Origin: Paenibacillus doosanensis
GTDB taxonomy: Bacteria > Bacillota > Bacilli > Paenibacillales > NBRC-103111
DNA length: 64,000 bases
Assembly (NCBI RefSeq): GCF_025060755.1
Contig: NZ_JANYUY010000029.1
Coordinates: 1-64,000 of the forward strand
Direction: 5' to 3'
Shown here: positions 1 through 8,479 of the stretch, one piece after another
How the letters are laid out: each line of letters opens with the position of its first letter
Numbering within the stretch: the stretch's first letter is position 1
Position numbers and translations under genes: made by a program
The notes under the pieces: generated by a model
What the model was told of the DNA's origin: nothing
The model's input: the letters and a program-made list of their open reading frames with translations, nothing else
Database searches by the model: none

Positions 1-161
1 GCAGCTAAACCTTCCATACCATGTGCACGATAGAAAGCTACCCACTTAATAACGGACTTGTAATCGATTCCAATGCGTGCCCCGATCTCAGAATAGGATT
101 CTTTTCCTGACAAATAATCTTGTACGGTCTGGAACTTCTCCTTCACACTGAATCTACTCAT
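1..161 (-). CDS. IS3-family transposase OrfA, N-terminal part (cut by window edge)
   Basis: The frame starts with ATG at 161 (RBS GGAGG about 10 nt upstream) and runs out of the window after 53 codons. The visible residues start MSRFSVKEKFQTVQDYLSGK and continue with a helix-turn-helix segment (ESYSEIGARIGIDYKSVIKW). This is the DNA-binding head of IS3-family OrfA proteins, which recognises the element ends and is normally joined to the DDE catalytic OrfB by a -1 frameshift. The catalytic part is not in view. Confidence 0.8.
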   Translation of the reverse strand, partial: MSRFSVKEKFQTVQDYLSGKESYSEIGARIGIDYKSVIKWVAFYRAHGMEGLA

Positions 162-215
162 AAAAAACTGCACCTCCAATTGTTAGCTTGTGTCTAACAA
201 TTGGGGTGCAGTTCA
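1..215 (-). mobile_element. IS3-family (IS150-like) insertion sequence, 5' end only
   Basis: The left edge of the window cuts through an insertion sequence that reads leftwards. The element appears to end near 215, where the - strand begins TGAACTGCACCCC, a start typical of IS150-group ends. Just inside is a hairpin (TTGTTAG at 180-186, CTAACAA at 194-200), then the first reading frame (OrfA) from 161. The rest of the element and its other end lie outside the window, so target duplication and intactness cannot be judged. Assignment to IS3/IS150 rests on the OrfA sequence and end structure and is an inference from family knowledge. Confidence 0.75.
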
Positions 216-448
216 GAACTTTAACGGTTCCCCGTAGGTTTTTTTGCGCTGTTTCGAAATAAAGCCGGTTTCATACGCCGATAAGGAAGAGGACATAACG
301 CGGCTCTTTAAGCATATACATGTACAAGATGTCCCGCTTGCCGACTTAAGAATAGTTTCCTCGGGGAGCCGCCGCTGCGCTGTCCCGACAAAAAGTACAA
401 GCAGGGAGTAAGACGGGGAGTACTCAAGTTTAGGAGGACCGGAGCCAC

Positions 449-1621
449 ATGAAAAGATTGGGATCGCTCATCATGGCAATCGTTTTGACCTTTACCGTAA
501 TGAACGGGTCAACACCGGCAGAAGCAGCCCCGCCCGTATCGACCCACGCGGAGACGGCGGCTTTGATCGATGTTACTTCGGGGCGGATTTTGTACAGCCA
601 GCAGGGGGACAAACCGATGCGCATCGCAAGTCTGACCAAAATTATGACGGCGATCGTCGCCATTGAAAAGGGCAATTTGTCCGACGTGGTGAAAGTGAGC
701 AAAAACGCGTTCGGCAAAGAAGGCTCGTCGATCTACTTGCGGCTGGGCGAAGAAATGAGCCTGCATCATTTGCTGTACGGCATGATGCTCCGCTCCGGCA
801 ATGACGCCGCAACGGCGATAGCGGAGCATGTCGGCGGAACGGTCGAGGGCTTTGCCTACATGATGAACGAAGAGGCGCGCCTCATCGGCATGCGCAATTC
901 CAGCTTTAAAAATCCGAGCGGACTGGATGCGGAGGGGCATTATTCGACCGCCAACGATATGGCGCTGCTGGCCGCCTATGCGCTCAAAAATCCGGTATTT
1001 CGGGATATCGTGAAAACCAAAGTGAAGAAGGCGCCGAACCCGAACGATCCGTGGGATTACACGTGGATGAACAAAAATAAGATGCTCAGCTTGTACGAAG
1101 GAGCCGACGGAGTCAAGACAGGCTACACGAAAATAGCCAAGCGCTGCCTCGTCTCGTCCGCTACGCGCAACGGCCAGCAGCTCGCTGTCGTTACGCTCAA
1201 CGACGGCGATGATTGGGCGGATCATGCGAAGCTGCTCGATTACGGCTTTCAGAACTTCCCCCTGAAGAAACTGACCGCCAAGGGCGATCCTGTGCAGGGG
1301 ACGGATTATGTCGCGGGCAACGCCTTCTCTTATCCGGCTCTGGATTCGGAGCAAGGCCAGTTCAGCTCCAAGGTGCAGTTGAATGATCCTGCTTCTATCA
1401 ACTACCGGCTCGGCGAGATGGGAAAACTGGAGTTCAGTTTGAACGGCAAGCCTATCGGAAACGTTCCGCTGTACGAGAAGGGCAGTTCCCGTCTGAAGGA
1501 AAAGGAAAGCTCGTCCATGTCATTTTCGGCGAGCGATGAATGGGAAGCGTCGTTCACCGAGAAATGGCTGTATATTATGCAATTTCTCGTCCGCGTATTG
1601 TTTACGGGACGCGCGATCTAA
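449..1621 (+). CDS. dacB: D-alanyl-D-alanine carboxypeptidase, sporulation type (DacB/PBP5*)
   Basis: Penicillin-binding protein that trims the terminal D-alanine from peptidoglycan stem peptides; the sporulation member adjusts cross-linking of the spore cortex. The 390-residue product has a signal peptide (residues 1-27, ending AEA), the SxxK motif with catalytic serine (S61-LTK), SGN at 116-118 and KTG at 223-225, in the order expected for the S11 family. ATG 449 follows TAGGAGGACC. It heads dacB-spmA-spmB, as in B. subtilis, where these genes are sporulation-specific. The upstream 216-448 shows no gene I recognise. Confidence 0.93.
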   Translation: MKRLGSLIMAIVLTFTVMNGSTPAEAAPPVSTHAETAALIDVTSGRILYSQQGDKPMRIASLTKIMTAIVAIEKGNLSDVVKVSKNAFGKEGSSIYLRLGEEMSLHHLLYGMMLRSGNDAATAIAEHVGGTVEGFAYMMNEEARLIGMRNSSFKNPSGLDAEGHYSTANDMALLAAYALKNPVFRDIVKTKVKKAPNPNDPWDYTWMNKNKMLSLYEGADGVKTGYTKIAKRCLVSSATRNGQQLAVVTLNDGDDWADHAKLLDYGFQNFPLKKLTAKGDPVQGTDYVAGNAFSYPALDSEQGQFSSKVQLNDPASINYRLGEMGKLEFSLNGKPIGNVPLYEKGSSRLKEKESSSMSFSASDEWEASFTEKWLYIMQFLVRVLFTGRAI

Positions 1622-1672
1622 GCCAAAGCTAAGCCAAAGCGCCAAATGCCGGCGGGAAGGGAGCCAGCGGAA

Positions 1673-2293
1673 ATGGTCAATTTTATATGGTTGTTTTTCA
1701 TCGTAGCGGGATTCGCCGTCGCCGCCTTCCAGGGGAAGATCGAGCTCGTCACGCAGGCGGCGTTCGACGGAGCCAAAAGCGGAGTGACGGTATGCTTCGG
1801 GCTTATCAGCATTATGGTGTTTTGGCTAGGCATGATGCGGATTGCGGAGGACGCGGGGCTGCTGCAGAAGCTGGCCGTCCTGCTCCGCCCGATCGTCCGC
1901 TTCCTGTTTCCGAGCGTTCCGAAGGATCATCCGGCCATCGGCTACATCATGTCGAACATGAGCGCCAACATTCTCGGTCTCGGCAATGCGGCCACTCCCA
2001 TGGGAATCAAGGCGATGCAGGAGCTGCAGCTGCTGAACCCGGACAAGGATACGGCAAGTCCCGCGATGTGCACGCTGCTTGCGCTGAATACGGCGAGCAT
2101 TACGCTGATACCGACGACGCTGATCGCGATCCGGATGAACTTCAATTCCGCCAATCCGGCGGAGATCGTAGGCACGACGCTGCTTGCAACCTTTATCTCT
2201 ACGCTCGCCGCCATCCTCGTGGATAAGTGGTACCGGCAGCGCAGCACCGTGATACCTAAGAACCGGAGGAACAATCCGAAAGGGAAAGGATGA
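1673..2293 (+). CDS. spmA: Spore maturation protein A
   Basis: Integral membrane protein needed, with SpmB, for full dehydration of the spore core; it carries a nucleoside-recognition (Gate) type domain. The 206-residue product (start MVNFIWLFFIVAGF) has several hydrophobic segments and the conserved NMSANILGLGNAATPMG stretch. ATG 1673 is preferred over ATG 1646 because GGGAAGGGAG lies just upstream of it. The gene follows dacB by about 50 nt and precedes spmB by 6 nt, so all three are probably cotranscribed. Biochemical activity is not known for the family. Confidence 0.93.
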   Translation: MVNFIWLFFIVAGFAVAAFQGKIELVTQAAFDGAKSGVTVCFGLISIMVFWLGMMRIAEDAGLLQKLAVLLRPIVRFLFPSVPKDHPAIGYIMSNMSANILGLGNAATPMGIKAMQELQLLNPDKDTASPAMCTLLALNTASITLIPTTLIAIRMNFNSANPAEIVGTTLLATFISTLAAILVDKWYRQRSTVIPKNRRNNPKGKG

Positions 2294-2299
2294 TCTCCA

Positions 2300-2833
2300 T
2301 TGTACTCTTGGATAAATATGATTTCGGCCTGGGCGATTCCCGTTATTATCGTGTTTATCCCCCTGTTCGCCGCCTACCGTAAAATCCCTGTCTACGAGTC
2401 CTTCGTGGAAGGAGCCAAAGACGGCTTCGATACCGCCATCCGGATCATTCCGCATCTGGTTGGGATGATGGTCGCCATCAGCGTATTTCGCGCATCCGGA
2501 GCGATGGAGCTGTTCATCGGCTGGATTCGCCCGTTCTTCGAGATGATAGGAATTCCCAGCGAGGTGCTGCCGCTGGCCATCCTGCGGCCGATCACCGGAG
2601 CCGGCTCGCTGGCTTTCACTACGGACTTGATCCAGCAGTTCGGCCCCGATTCGCTGATCGGCCGGATCGCTTCGACGATTCAAGGCAGCACGGATACGAC
2701 GATGTACGTCATCACCGTATATTTCGGAGCCATCGGCATCCGCAAGGCAAGCTATGCGCTCAAAGTCGGTCTGATCTCCGATGCGGTCGGTTTCGTTGCC
2801 TCGATTGTCGTCTGTTATTTAGTCTTCGCCTAG
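2300..2833 (+). CDS. spmB: Spore maturation protein B
   Basis: Partner of SpmA in spore core dehydration. The 177-residue membrane protein starts MYSWINMISAWAIPVIIVF and contains the family segment LRPITGAGSLAFTTDLI followed by GSTDTTMYV. The start is TTG at 2300, preceded by GAAAGGATGA at a normal distance; no in-frame ATG lies near. Length and neighbours match B. subtilis SpmB. It ends about 58 nt before the next gene, which has its own RBS. Confidence 0.93.
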   Translation: MYSWINMISAWAIPVIIVFIPLFAAYRKIPVYESFVEGAKDGFDTAIRIIPHLVGMMVAISVFRASGAMELFIGWIRPFFEMIGIPSEVLPLAILRPITGAGSLAFTTDLIQQFGPDSLIGRIASTIQGSTDTTMYVITVYFGAIGIRKASYALKVGLISDAVGFVASIVVCYLVFA

Positions 2834-2891
2834 AACCCCCGGTTTTCTCCGCACATATACTGTACCAGCGAACGGATAAGAGGTGAGCTGA

Positions 2892-3233
2892 GTGCAGTTT
2901 TACGGCGTTGTCATTCATCATTCCGCATGTTCCTCCATTAACGGAAAAGGCTATGATTTTTTTATAGCCCGAGACGGGTCCATTATTCCTGCCTCCGAGC
3001 AGACCGATCCGCTATATATCCATATTTGCCTGGAAGGAGATTACTCCGAACCCCGCAGAGCCTTCACAGCCCAGGAGAAGGAGCAGCTGTTCGTCTTGAA
3101 TAAGCTGATTCTTCGGCTTGCGGAGAAGCACGAATTTCAGTCCGACGACATATTTCCGCATACGATTTCGTGTCCCGGCGGTTATTTCCCTTGGTCTCAG
3201 CTTGTGATTTCACCCGATGATAGGTATCATTAG
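2892..3233 (+). CDS. Small amidase_2/PGRP-like protein, putative N-acetylmuramoyl-L-alanine amidase
   Basis: A 113-residue protein starting at GTG 2892 (RBS AGAGGTGAG). It resembles a minimal zinc amidase domain that cuts the lactyl-peptide bond of peptidoglycan: VIHHSACSS supplies a first histidine (H9/H10), and PHTISCPGGYFPW supplies H90 and C94, like the H..CPG zinc site of the family. It is shorter than typical domains (about 140 residues) and has no signal peptide or membrane segment, so access to cell wall is unexplained. Lying between spmB and rluB, it could act in sporulation, but that is inference. Activity is unproven. Confidence 0.6.
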   Translation: MQFYGVVIHHSACSSINGKGYDFFIARDGSIIPASEQTDPLYIHICLEGDYSEPRRAFTAQEKEQLFVLNKLILRLAEKHEFQSDDIFPHTISCPGGYFPWSQLVISPDDRYH

Positions 3234-3254
3234 GGTTGAGGTGAATAGAGTCCA

Positions 3255-4001
3255 ATGGAAAGACTACAAAAAGTGTTGGCAGAAGCGGGAGTGGCCTCCC
3301 GAAGAAAGTGCGAGGAATTAATCACTGCAGGCCGCGTGCAGGTGAACGATGAAGTGATCACAACCTTGGGAGTGAAGGTCGACGCTCAGAAGGATGTGAT
3401 CAAAGTGGATGGACGGGCTATTCGTCAACAAAAGAAAGTGTACGTTCTGTTTAATAAGCCTAAAGGGGTTATTACAAGCGCATCCGATCCGGGCGGAAGA
3501 AAAATCGTTACGGATTTTCTTAAAGCGGTCAAAGAGCGGATCTATCCGGTAGGGCGGCTCGATTACGATACCGAAGGTTTGCTGCTGCTAACCAACGACG
3601 GAGAATTCGCCAACCTGCTGACGCATCCGAAGCATCATGTCCCGCGTACTTATCATGCCACGGTCAAGGGAGTTCCGCACGGAACGCTGTTGGACAAGCT
3701 GAGAGAGGGAATCGAGCTGGAGGACGGTCTGACCGCCCCCGCCGAGGTTGAATATTATGACATCAATCCGGAAAAGAATGAAACTGTAGTTTCGATTACG
3801 ATATATGAAGGGCGTAACCGCCAGGTCCGGCGTATGTTCGAAGCGATTCAGTATCCCGTAATCAAGCTGAGACGCGTTCAATTCGGGCCGATTCCGCTGA
3901 CCGGCGTGCCTCGGGGCAAATTCCGTCATTTAAAGCCGCAGGAAGTGAAGGAGCTTATCGATAGCGCTCTCAAGACACATAAAATTCAAAAAGGCAAATA
4001 A
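3255..4001 (+). CDS. rluB: 23S rRNA pseudouridine synthase RluB
   Basis: Converts a uridine of 23S rRNA to pseudouridine (position 2605 in E. coli numbering). The 248-residue protein has an N-terminal S4 RNA-binding domain (MERLQKVLAEAGVASRRKCE) and the catalytic RsuA-family motif GRLDYDTEGLLLLTNDG with the nucleophilic Asp near residue 101. The C-terminal GRNRQVRRMFEA segment is also typical. ATG 3255 follows GGTTGAGGTG. B. subtilis has the same gene between spmB and resA. RsuA-family paralogs are hard to separate by eye, so the site specificity rests on synteny. Confidence 0.9.
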   Translation: MERLQKVLAEAGVASRRKCEELITAGRVQVNDEVITTLGVKVDAQKDVIKVDGRAIRQQKKVYVLFNKPKGVITSASDPGGRKIVTDFLKAVKERIYPVGRLDYDTEGLLLLTNDGEFANLLTHPKHHVPRTYHATVKGVPHGTLLDKLREGIELEDGLTAPAEVEYYDINPEKNETVVSITIYEGRNRQVRRMFEAIQYPVIKLRRVQFGPIPLTGVPRGKFRHLKPQEVKELIDSALKTHKIQKGK

Positions 4002-4067
4002 GCGCTGGCGTCAAATTTCGATATAATGAGGTTAGACTCGAATAGCGATTGTTTGAGGTGTGACATA

Positions 4068-4598
4068 ATGGGAAAAAATAAACGTTGGGTGCAGTTGGCC
4101 ATTTTTGCCGTGGTCGTTGTGATCGGGGCGTTTACGCTGTTCAACAATTTATACGCCACGGACAAGAAGCCTGTCGAAGGGTCCAAGGCCCCCGACTTTA
4201 CCCTCGTCGGACTGGACGGCAAACAGCATAAGCTTTCCGATTATAAGGGGAAAACGGTTATGGTCAACTTCTGGGGGACGTTTTGTCCGCCCTGCAAGAA
4301 CGAAATGCCGGCCATTCAGCAGCAGTACGACAAGCTGAATAAGCAGAACGCCGATTTTCTTGGCGTCAACCTTGGAGAGAGCAAGATCACGGTGCAAAGT
4401 TTCATCGACCAGTACAAGATTCATTTTCCGATTTTGCTTGACGACAAGGAAGAAACCCGGAAGCGGTATGGCGTCATGCAGTATCCTACAACCTTTTTCA
4501 TCGCTCCCGACGGCAAAATCGCTACGATCAGGATCGGCGAAATGGATGAAGCTTACATAGAGCAAACACTTGCAACCATTGCCGCTTCGAGTAAATAA
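4068..4598 (+). CDS. resA: Thiol-disulfide oxidoreductase ResA
   Basis: Membrane-anchored thioredoxin-like protein that reduces the haem-binding cysteines of apocytochrome c on the outer face of the membrane. The 176-residue product has an N-terminal membrane anchor (residues 8-24) and the active site WGTFCPPCKNE with C73 and C76, plus the cis-proline region YPTTFFIAPDG. ATG 4068 is chosen because GAGGTG lies 7 nt upstream; the in-frame ATG at 4026 has no RBS and overlaps a TATAAT at 4022-4027. First gene of resABCDE; about 200 nt separate it from resB. Confidence 0.93.
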   Translation: MGKNKRWVQLAIFAVVVVIGAFTLFNNLYATDKKPVEGSKAPDFTLVGLDGKQHKLSDYKGKTVMVNFWGTFCPPCKNEMPAIQQQYDKLNKQNADFLGVNLGESKITVQSFIDQYKIHFPILLDDKEETRKRYGVMQYPTTFFIAPDGKIATIRIGEMDEAYIEQTLATIAASSK

Positions 4599-4680
4599 CG
4601 GCTGGCTTACGTCTGATGGCAGTCCATCGTTAGCGGCGTTTTGTGCCGCAATTCTTGTTCATCCGCACTATTCGTCTATG

Positions 4681-4724
4681 AAAAGAGGGTTTCCGACCGT
4701 TGCCGTGAACAGGAGCCCTCTTTT
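4681..4724 (+). terminator. Inverted repeat in the resA-resB gap, possible attenuator
   Basis: AAAAGAGGG (4681-4689) is complementary to CCCTCTTTT (4716-4724), with a 26-nt loop. The second arm itself ends in four T. It could lower transcription from resA into resB or stabilise the upstream transcript. The long loop makes a true terminator uncertain. Confidence 0.35.
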
Positions 4725-4803
4725 GCGGCGAACGAAAGGCATGAACGGGGCAGAAGCGCGGGCCGGCCGCTCGGCCATCAGTCAGACGCTTTAGGAGGAC
4801 ATC

Positions 4804-6489
4804 ATGATTCAGAATACCAAATGCGAATGCGGTCACCAGAATTTGCTCGGAACCGTGCTTTGCGAATCGTGCGGGAAGCCGTTGTTCGACGACGATGGGT
4901 CGGCTCCGCTGGAGATGCGCTACGATGGCGTGGCAAGACGTTCACAGAGGGAAAATCCGGGCTTGCTCGACAAAGTGTGGAACTTCTTCTCCTCCGTCAA
5001 AATTGCCATCTATCTTATTATCATTACTCTGCTGGGAGCTGCGCTGGGCACGATCTTTACCCAGGAGAGCAACTTCGTCAATTTTGATCCGTCCACCTAT
5101 TACAAAGACACCTACGGAACGATCGGCGAGATTTATTACCAGTTGGGGCTATCTCATACATATCAATCCTGGTGGTTTATTACTTTGCTGCTGATGCTCG
5201 GCACCTCGCTTGTCGTCTGCAGTCTGGACCGGGTGCTTCCGCTGTACCGCGCGCTGAACAAGCAGCAGATTCGCAAGCATACCAACTTTATTTTGCGCCA
5301 GAAGGTATCCTACAAGGGGCCGCTGCCGACGAGCGGTCCATCCTGTGAAAGCGCGGACGAGGATGCAAAAGTATGGGTCGAGCAAGCGGCCGAAGCGTTA
5401 AGGAAACAGCATTATCGCGTACATACCGACGGAACGGCCTTGTTGGCCGAGAAAAACCGATTCAGCCGCTGGGGGCCGTATATTAACCATATCGGGCTTA
5501 TTATCTTTTTGTTGGCCGTCTTAATGAGGAGTCTTCCCGGATGGAATATGGACCAATACGTCGCCTTTCCCGAAGGGCAAATCGTCAAAATTCCGGAAAC
5601 CTCTTATTATTTGAAAAATGAGAAGTTTACGCTGGAGTTTTATAGCGAGGACGAGATGTCGCCGGGATTCCGGGCGAAGGAGCAGGCCGTGCCGAAAGTT
5701 TACGAAACGAAAGCGGTTTTGTACAAATGCACGGCCGATTGCGACGATCCTCTCAAGCAGCCGAAGCTGGAAGAGGTGCACCGGCAAAATATTATCGTAA
5801 ACGAGCCGTTGAATTATAAAGGTCTGCTGGCCTATCAGTACGATTTCAAGCAAGATCCGCTGCTGATTTCGGTTAAGCCGTCCCTGAAAAATAAACAGAC
5901 CGGAGAAGTGTACGGCGCATTGGACCTGTCCATGACCCGTCCTGCCGACAAGTATCAGGCCGGACCGTATGAATTGACGCTGAAGGGCTACTTCCCCGAA
6001 TTCGGATTGGACGAAAAAGGGCTGCCGATGACCAAATCGAACGAGCCGAAGGCGCCTGCGTTTATTTTTTACATCAAAGGGCCGGGACTGGCTCCCGAAG
6101 GGCAGCCGTACATGTATTTCCCGCGCCAGGTGGATAAAGAAGCGTTCTCCCAGGATCAAATTAACGGAGCTATCGCTTCCAAGTTCGAGCTGTCCGTCAA
6201 CTCGATGGATGACGTGCAGTTCTCGGAATATACGAGCTACTTGAACATTCGCGTGGACCGCGCGCTTCCGTTCATATGGGTCGGGGCGGGAATCAGCATG
6301 ATCGGGCTGGTCATGGGCTTTTACTGGCATCACCGCAGAATATGGCTGCGCATCGACGACGGACAGCTGTCGTTAGGCGCGCATACGAACAAAAACTGGT
6401 TCGGCATCCGTAAGGAGGTCGCCCAGGTTCTTCACAAATCGGGGATTGACGCGGATCCCAAAACGTTAGAGGCTGGAGGGGTGTCGTAG
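4804..6489 (+). CDS. resB: Cytochrome c biogenesis protein ResB (Ccs1) with N-terminal zinc-ribbon-like extension
   Basis: Half of the system II cytochrome c synthase that carries haem across the membrane and attaches it to apocytochromes, working with ResC. The 561-residue protein has membrane segments near residues 64-86 and 122-142, a third near 220-240, a large extracytoplasmic domain, and a last segment near 487-507 (WVGAGISMIGLVMGFYWHHRR). The extra N-terminus carries C7, C9, C20 and C23 (CEC...CESCG), like a small zinc ribbon. ATG 4804 follows TAGGAGGAC. Its stop overlaps the resC start. Confidence 0.92.
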   Translation: MIQNTKCECGHQNLLGTVLCESCGKPLFDDDGSAPLEMRYDGVARRSQRENPGLLDKVWNFFSSVKIAIYLIIITLLGAALGTIFTQESNFVNFDPSTYYKDTYGTIGEIYYQLGLSHTYQSWWFITLLLMLGTSLVVCSLDRVLPLYRALNKQQIRKHTNFILRQKVSYKGPLPTSGPSCESADEDAKVWVEQAAEALRKQHYRVHTDGTALLAEKNRFSRWGPYINHIGLIIFLLAVLMRSLPGWNMDQYVAFPEGQIVKIPETSYYLKNEKFTLEFYSEDEMSPGFRAKEQAVPKVYETKAVLYKCTADCDDPLKQPKLEEVHRQNIIVNEPLNYKGLLAYQYDFKQDPLLISVKPSLKNKQTGEVYGALDLSMTRPADKYQAGPYELTLKGYFPEFGLDEKGLPMTKSNEPKAPAFIFYIKGPGLAPEGQPYMYFPRQVDKEAFSQDQINGAIASKFELSVNSMDDVQFSEYTSYLNIRVDRALPFIWVGAGISMIGLVMGFYWHHRRIWLRIDDGQLSLGAHTNKNWFGIRKEVAQVLHKSGIDADPKTLEAGGVS

Positions 6490-7724
6490 TGAACAGCAGC
6501 ACGTTATTGCTACTTGCTTTCATTGTATACAACGTAGCGTTTCTTATCTTCGTTCTTGCTATTGCCGGGAAAAGTTGGAATCGGGACGATCCGGAAGGGC
6601 ATGTGAAACGATGGGGGAAAACAGGACTTATTTTCTCCATTATCGGCTTAGCCTGTCACGCCGGCTTCTTCTTCACAAGGTGGGCTGAGGCGGGGCATAT
6701 TCCGACGAGCAACATGTTCGAATTTATGACCTTCCTCGGCATGATGATCATGCTCGCGTTTATTATCGTCTACTTGATCTACCGCGCGCCGGTGCTCGGC
6801 ATTTTCGCGCTGCCGGTGGGCATTATCATTATCGCTTACGCGTCGGTATTCCCGAAAGAAGTGCAGCCGCTCATTCCGGCGCTGCAAAGCTACTGGTTGA
6901 AAATCCACGTGACGACGGCGGCGGCGGGAGAGGCGTTCTTCGCCGTCGGTTTCGCGGCCGGCCTTATGTACCTGCTGCGCAGCGTTAATTTTAAGGGAAC
7001 CTCGAAGACGGATCGCCGGGAACAAAAGGGCGTCGAGTTCACGATGTTTTTCCTTGTCGTGATCATTGCTTTCGTCGTTACGATTTTCGGCTTCAATGCG
7101 TCGGGCTATCACGCCAAATTCGCTCTGCCAATGGAAGAGGGCGCGGAAACGGCGGTGCAGCAGACGGTCGATTACGTTTTGCCGCCGCTCGTGCAGCCTG
7201 CGGACGCTCAGGTGCTGGAGATGAAGCCGTTCCTCGGCATGACGACACCTCCTATGGAATCCCCTTCATGGCTTAAGGGCAGCAATGCCGCCAGAAAGCT
7301 GAATACGGTCATCTGGTCGGTGCTCGGCGGGTTGATCCTGTACGGATTGCTTCGGTTAATCGCGCGCCGGTCGCTGTCCGCTGCCATCAGCCCGCTGATG
7401 AACGGGATCGACGCGGATGATGTCGATGAGATCAGCTACCGCGCGATTGCCATCGGTTATCCGATCTTTACGCTGGGAGCGCTCATCTTCGCCATGATTT
7501 GGGCGGCGGAAGCATGGGGACGCTTCTGGGGATGGGACCCCAAAGAGGTATGGGCTTTAATTACATGGTTATTTTATGCCGCATATTTGCATCTTCGCTT
7601 GTCCAGAGGGTGGATCGGCAAAAAATCGGCATGGTTGTCCGTTATCGGATTTCTCGTCGTGATGTTCACGTTGATCGGCGTTAATCTGGTCATCGCTGGG
7701 CTTCACTCGTATGCAGGCGTATAA
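6489..7724 (+). CDS. resC: Cytochrome c biogenesis protein ResC (CcsA/CcsB family)
   Basis: Haem-handling partner of ResB in system II cytochrome c maturation. The 411-residue polytopic protein contains the tryptophan-rich WWD-type haem motif in the form WGRFWGWDPKEVWALITW near residues 343-360, flanked by transmembrane segments. Translation starts at GTG 6489, sharing one base with the resB stop codon (TAGTG), which suggests translational coupling. Products of resABC support the c-type cytochromes of the bc complex, whose qcrAB genes lie at the right end of this window. Confidence 0.93.
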   Translation: MNSSTLLLLAFIVYNVAFLIFVLAIAGKSWNRDDPEGHVKRWGKTGLIFSIIGLACHAGFFFTRWAEAGHIPTSNMFEFMTFLGMMIMLAFIIVYLIYRAPVLGIFALPVGIIIIAYASVFPKEVQPLIPALQSYWLKIHVTTAAAGEAFFAVGFAAGLMYLLRSVNFKGTSKTDRREQKGVEFTMFFLVVIIAFVVTIFGFNASGYHAKFALPMEEGAETAVQQTVDYVLPPLVQPADAQVLEMKPFLGMTTPPMESPSWLKGSNAARKLNTVIWSVLGGLILYGLLRLIARRSLSAAISPLMNGIDADDVDEISYRAIAIGYPIFTLGALIFAMIWAAEAWGRFWGWDPKEVWALITWLFYAAYLHLRLSRGWIGKKSAWLSVIGFLVVMFTLIGVNLVIAGLHSYAGV

Positions 7725-7762
7725 TGAAGAGAGTGCATTTCATTTAGAAAGGGTTGGGGCCG

Positions 7763-8479
7763 ATGTCGGATAGAAAAATGACGATCTTGGTAGTCGACGA
7801 TGAAGAGCGCATTCGCCGTTTACTGAGAATGTACTTGGAGAAAGAAAATTTCACGATCGAGGAAGCGGAAGACGGCGAAAGCGCGCTCAAGAAAGCGTTG
7901 GAAACCGACTACGACCTCATTTTACTCGATATTATGCTGCCGGGGATCGACGGCAATGAAGTTTGCGCCAGATTGCGCCAGGTCAAATCTACCCCGGTCA
8001 TCATGCTAACCGCCAAAGGGGAGGAAACGAACCGCGTGCAGGGCTTTGAAGTAGGAGCCGACGATTACGTCGTCAAGCCGTTCAGTCCGCGCGAAGTGAT
8101 CTATCGGGTCAAAGCGATTTTGCGCAGATCGTCGGTAACCGCCTATTTGTCCAAAGAGGTAAATTCGAGCAACAATATCGTCTTCCCGAATCTCGTCATC
8201 GAGCACGACGCTCACCGCGTTACGGCGGGCGGGCAAGAAGTGGCGCTGACGCCGAAGGAATACGAGCTTCTGCACTACTTGGCGGTATCTCCCGATAAAG
8301 TATTTTCCCGGGAGGAGCTGCTTAAGGATGTATGGAATTACGAATTTTTCGGCGATCTGCGGACGGTCGACACGCATGTCAAACGGCTTCGCGAAAAGCT
8401 CAATAAGGTTTCTCCGGACGCCGCTTCGATGATCACCACCGTCTGGGGCGTCGGTTACAAGCTTGAGGTGCCTAAATAA
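7763..8479 (+). CDS. resD: Response regulator ResD
   Basis: OmpR/PhoB-type DNA-binding regulator that in B. subtilis controls aerobic and anaerobic respiration genes, including resABC and qcrABC. The 238-residue product has a receiver domain (acidic pair D11-D12, phosphoacceptor D56 in LILLDIMLPG, Lys in MLTAKG) and a C-terminal winged helix (LTPKEYELLHYLA ... TVWGVGYKLE). ATG 7763 is preferred because GAAAGGG lies 9 nt upstream; TTG 7754 overlaps that site. resE starts directly after the stop codon. Confidence 0.93.
   Translation: MSDRKMTILVVDDEERIRRLLRMYLEKENFTIEEAEDGESALKKALETDYDLILLDIMLPGIDGNEVCARLRQVKSTPVIMLTAKGEETNRVQGFEVGADDYVVKPFSPREVIYRVKAILRRSSVTAYLSKEVNSSNNIVFPNLVIEHDAHRVTAGGQEVALTPKEYELLHYLAVSPDKVFSREELLKDVWNYEFFGDLRTVDTHVKRLREKLNKVSPDAASMITTVWGVGYKLEVPK

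Noticed and set aside
246-412. Open stretch without a start codon between the IS end and dacB
   Set aside because: About 56 codons open in one frame, but no start, RBS or recognisable sequence; it may be a relic, yet nothing supports this.
4022-4027. TATAAT before resA as a sigma-A promoter
   Set aside because: No acceptable -35 at 16-18 nt; left unannotated although resA may well have its own promoter there.
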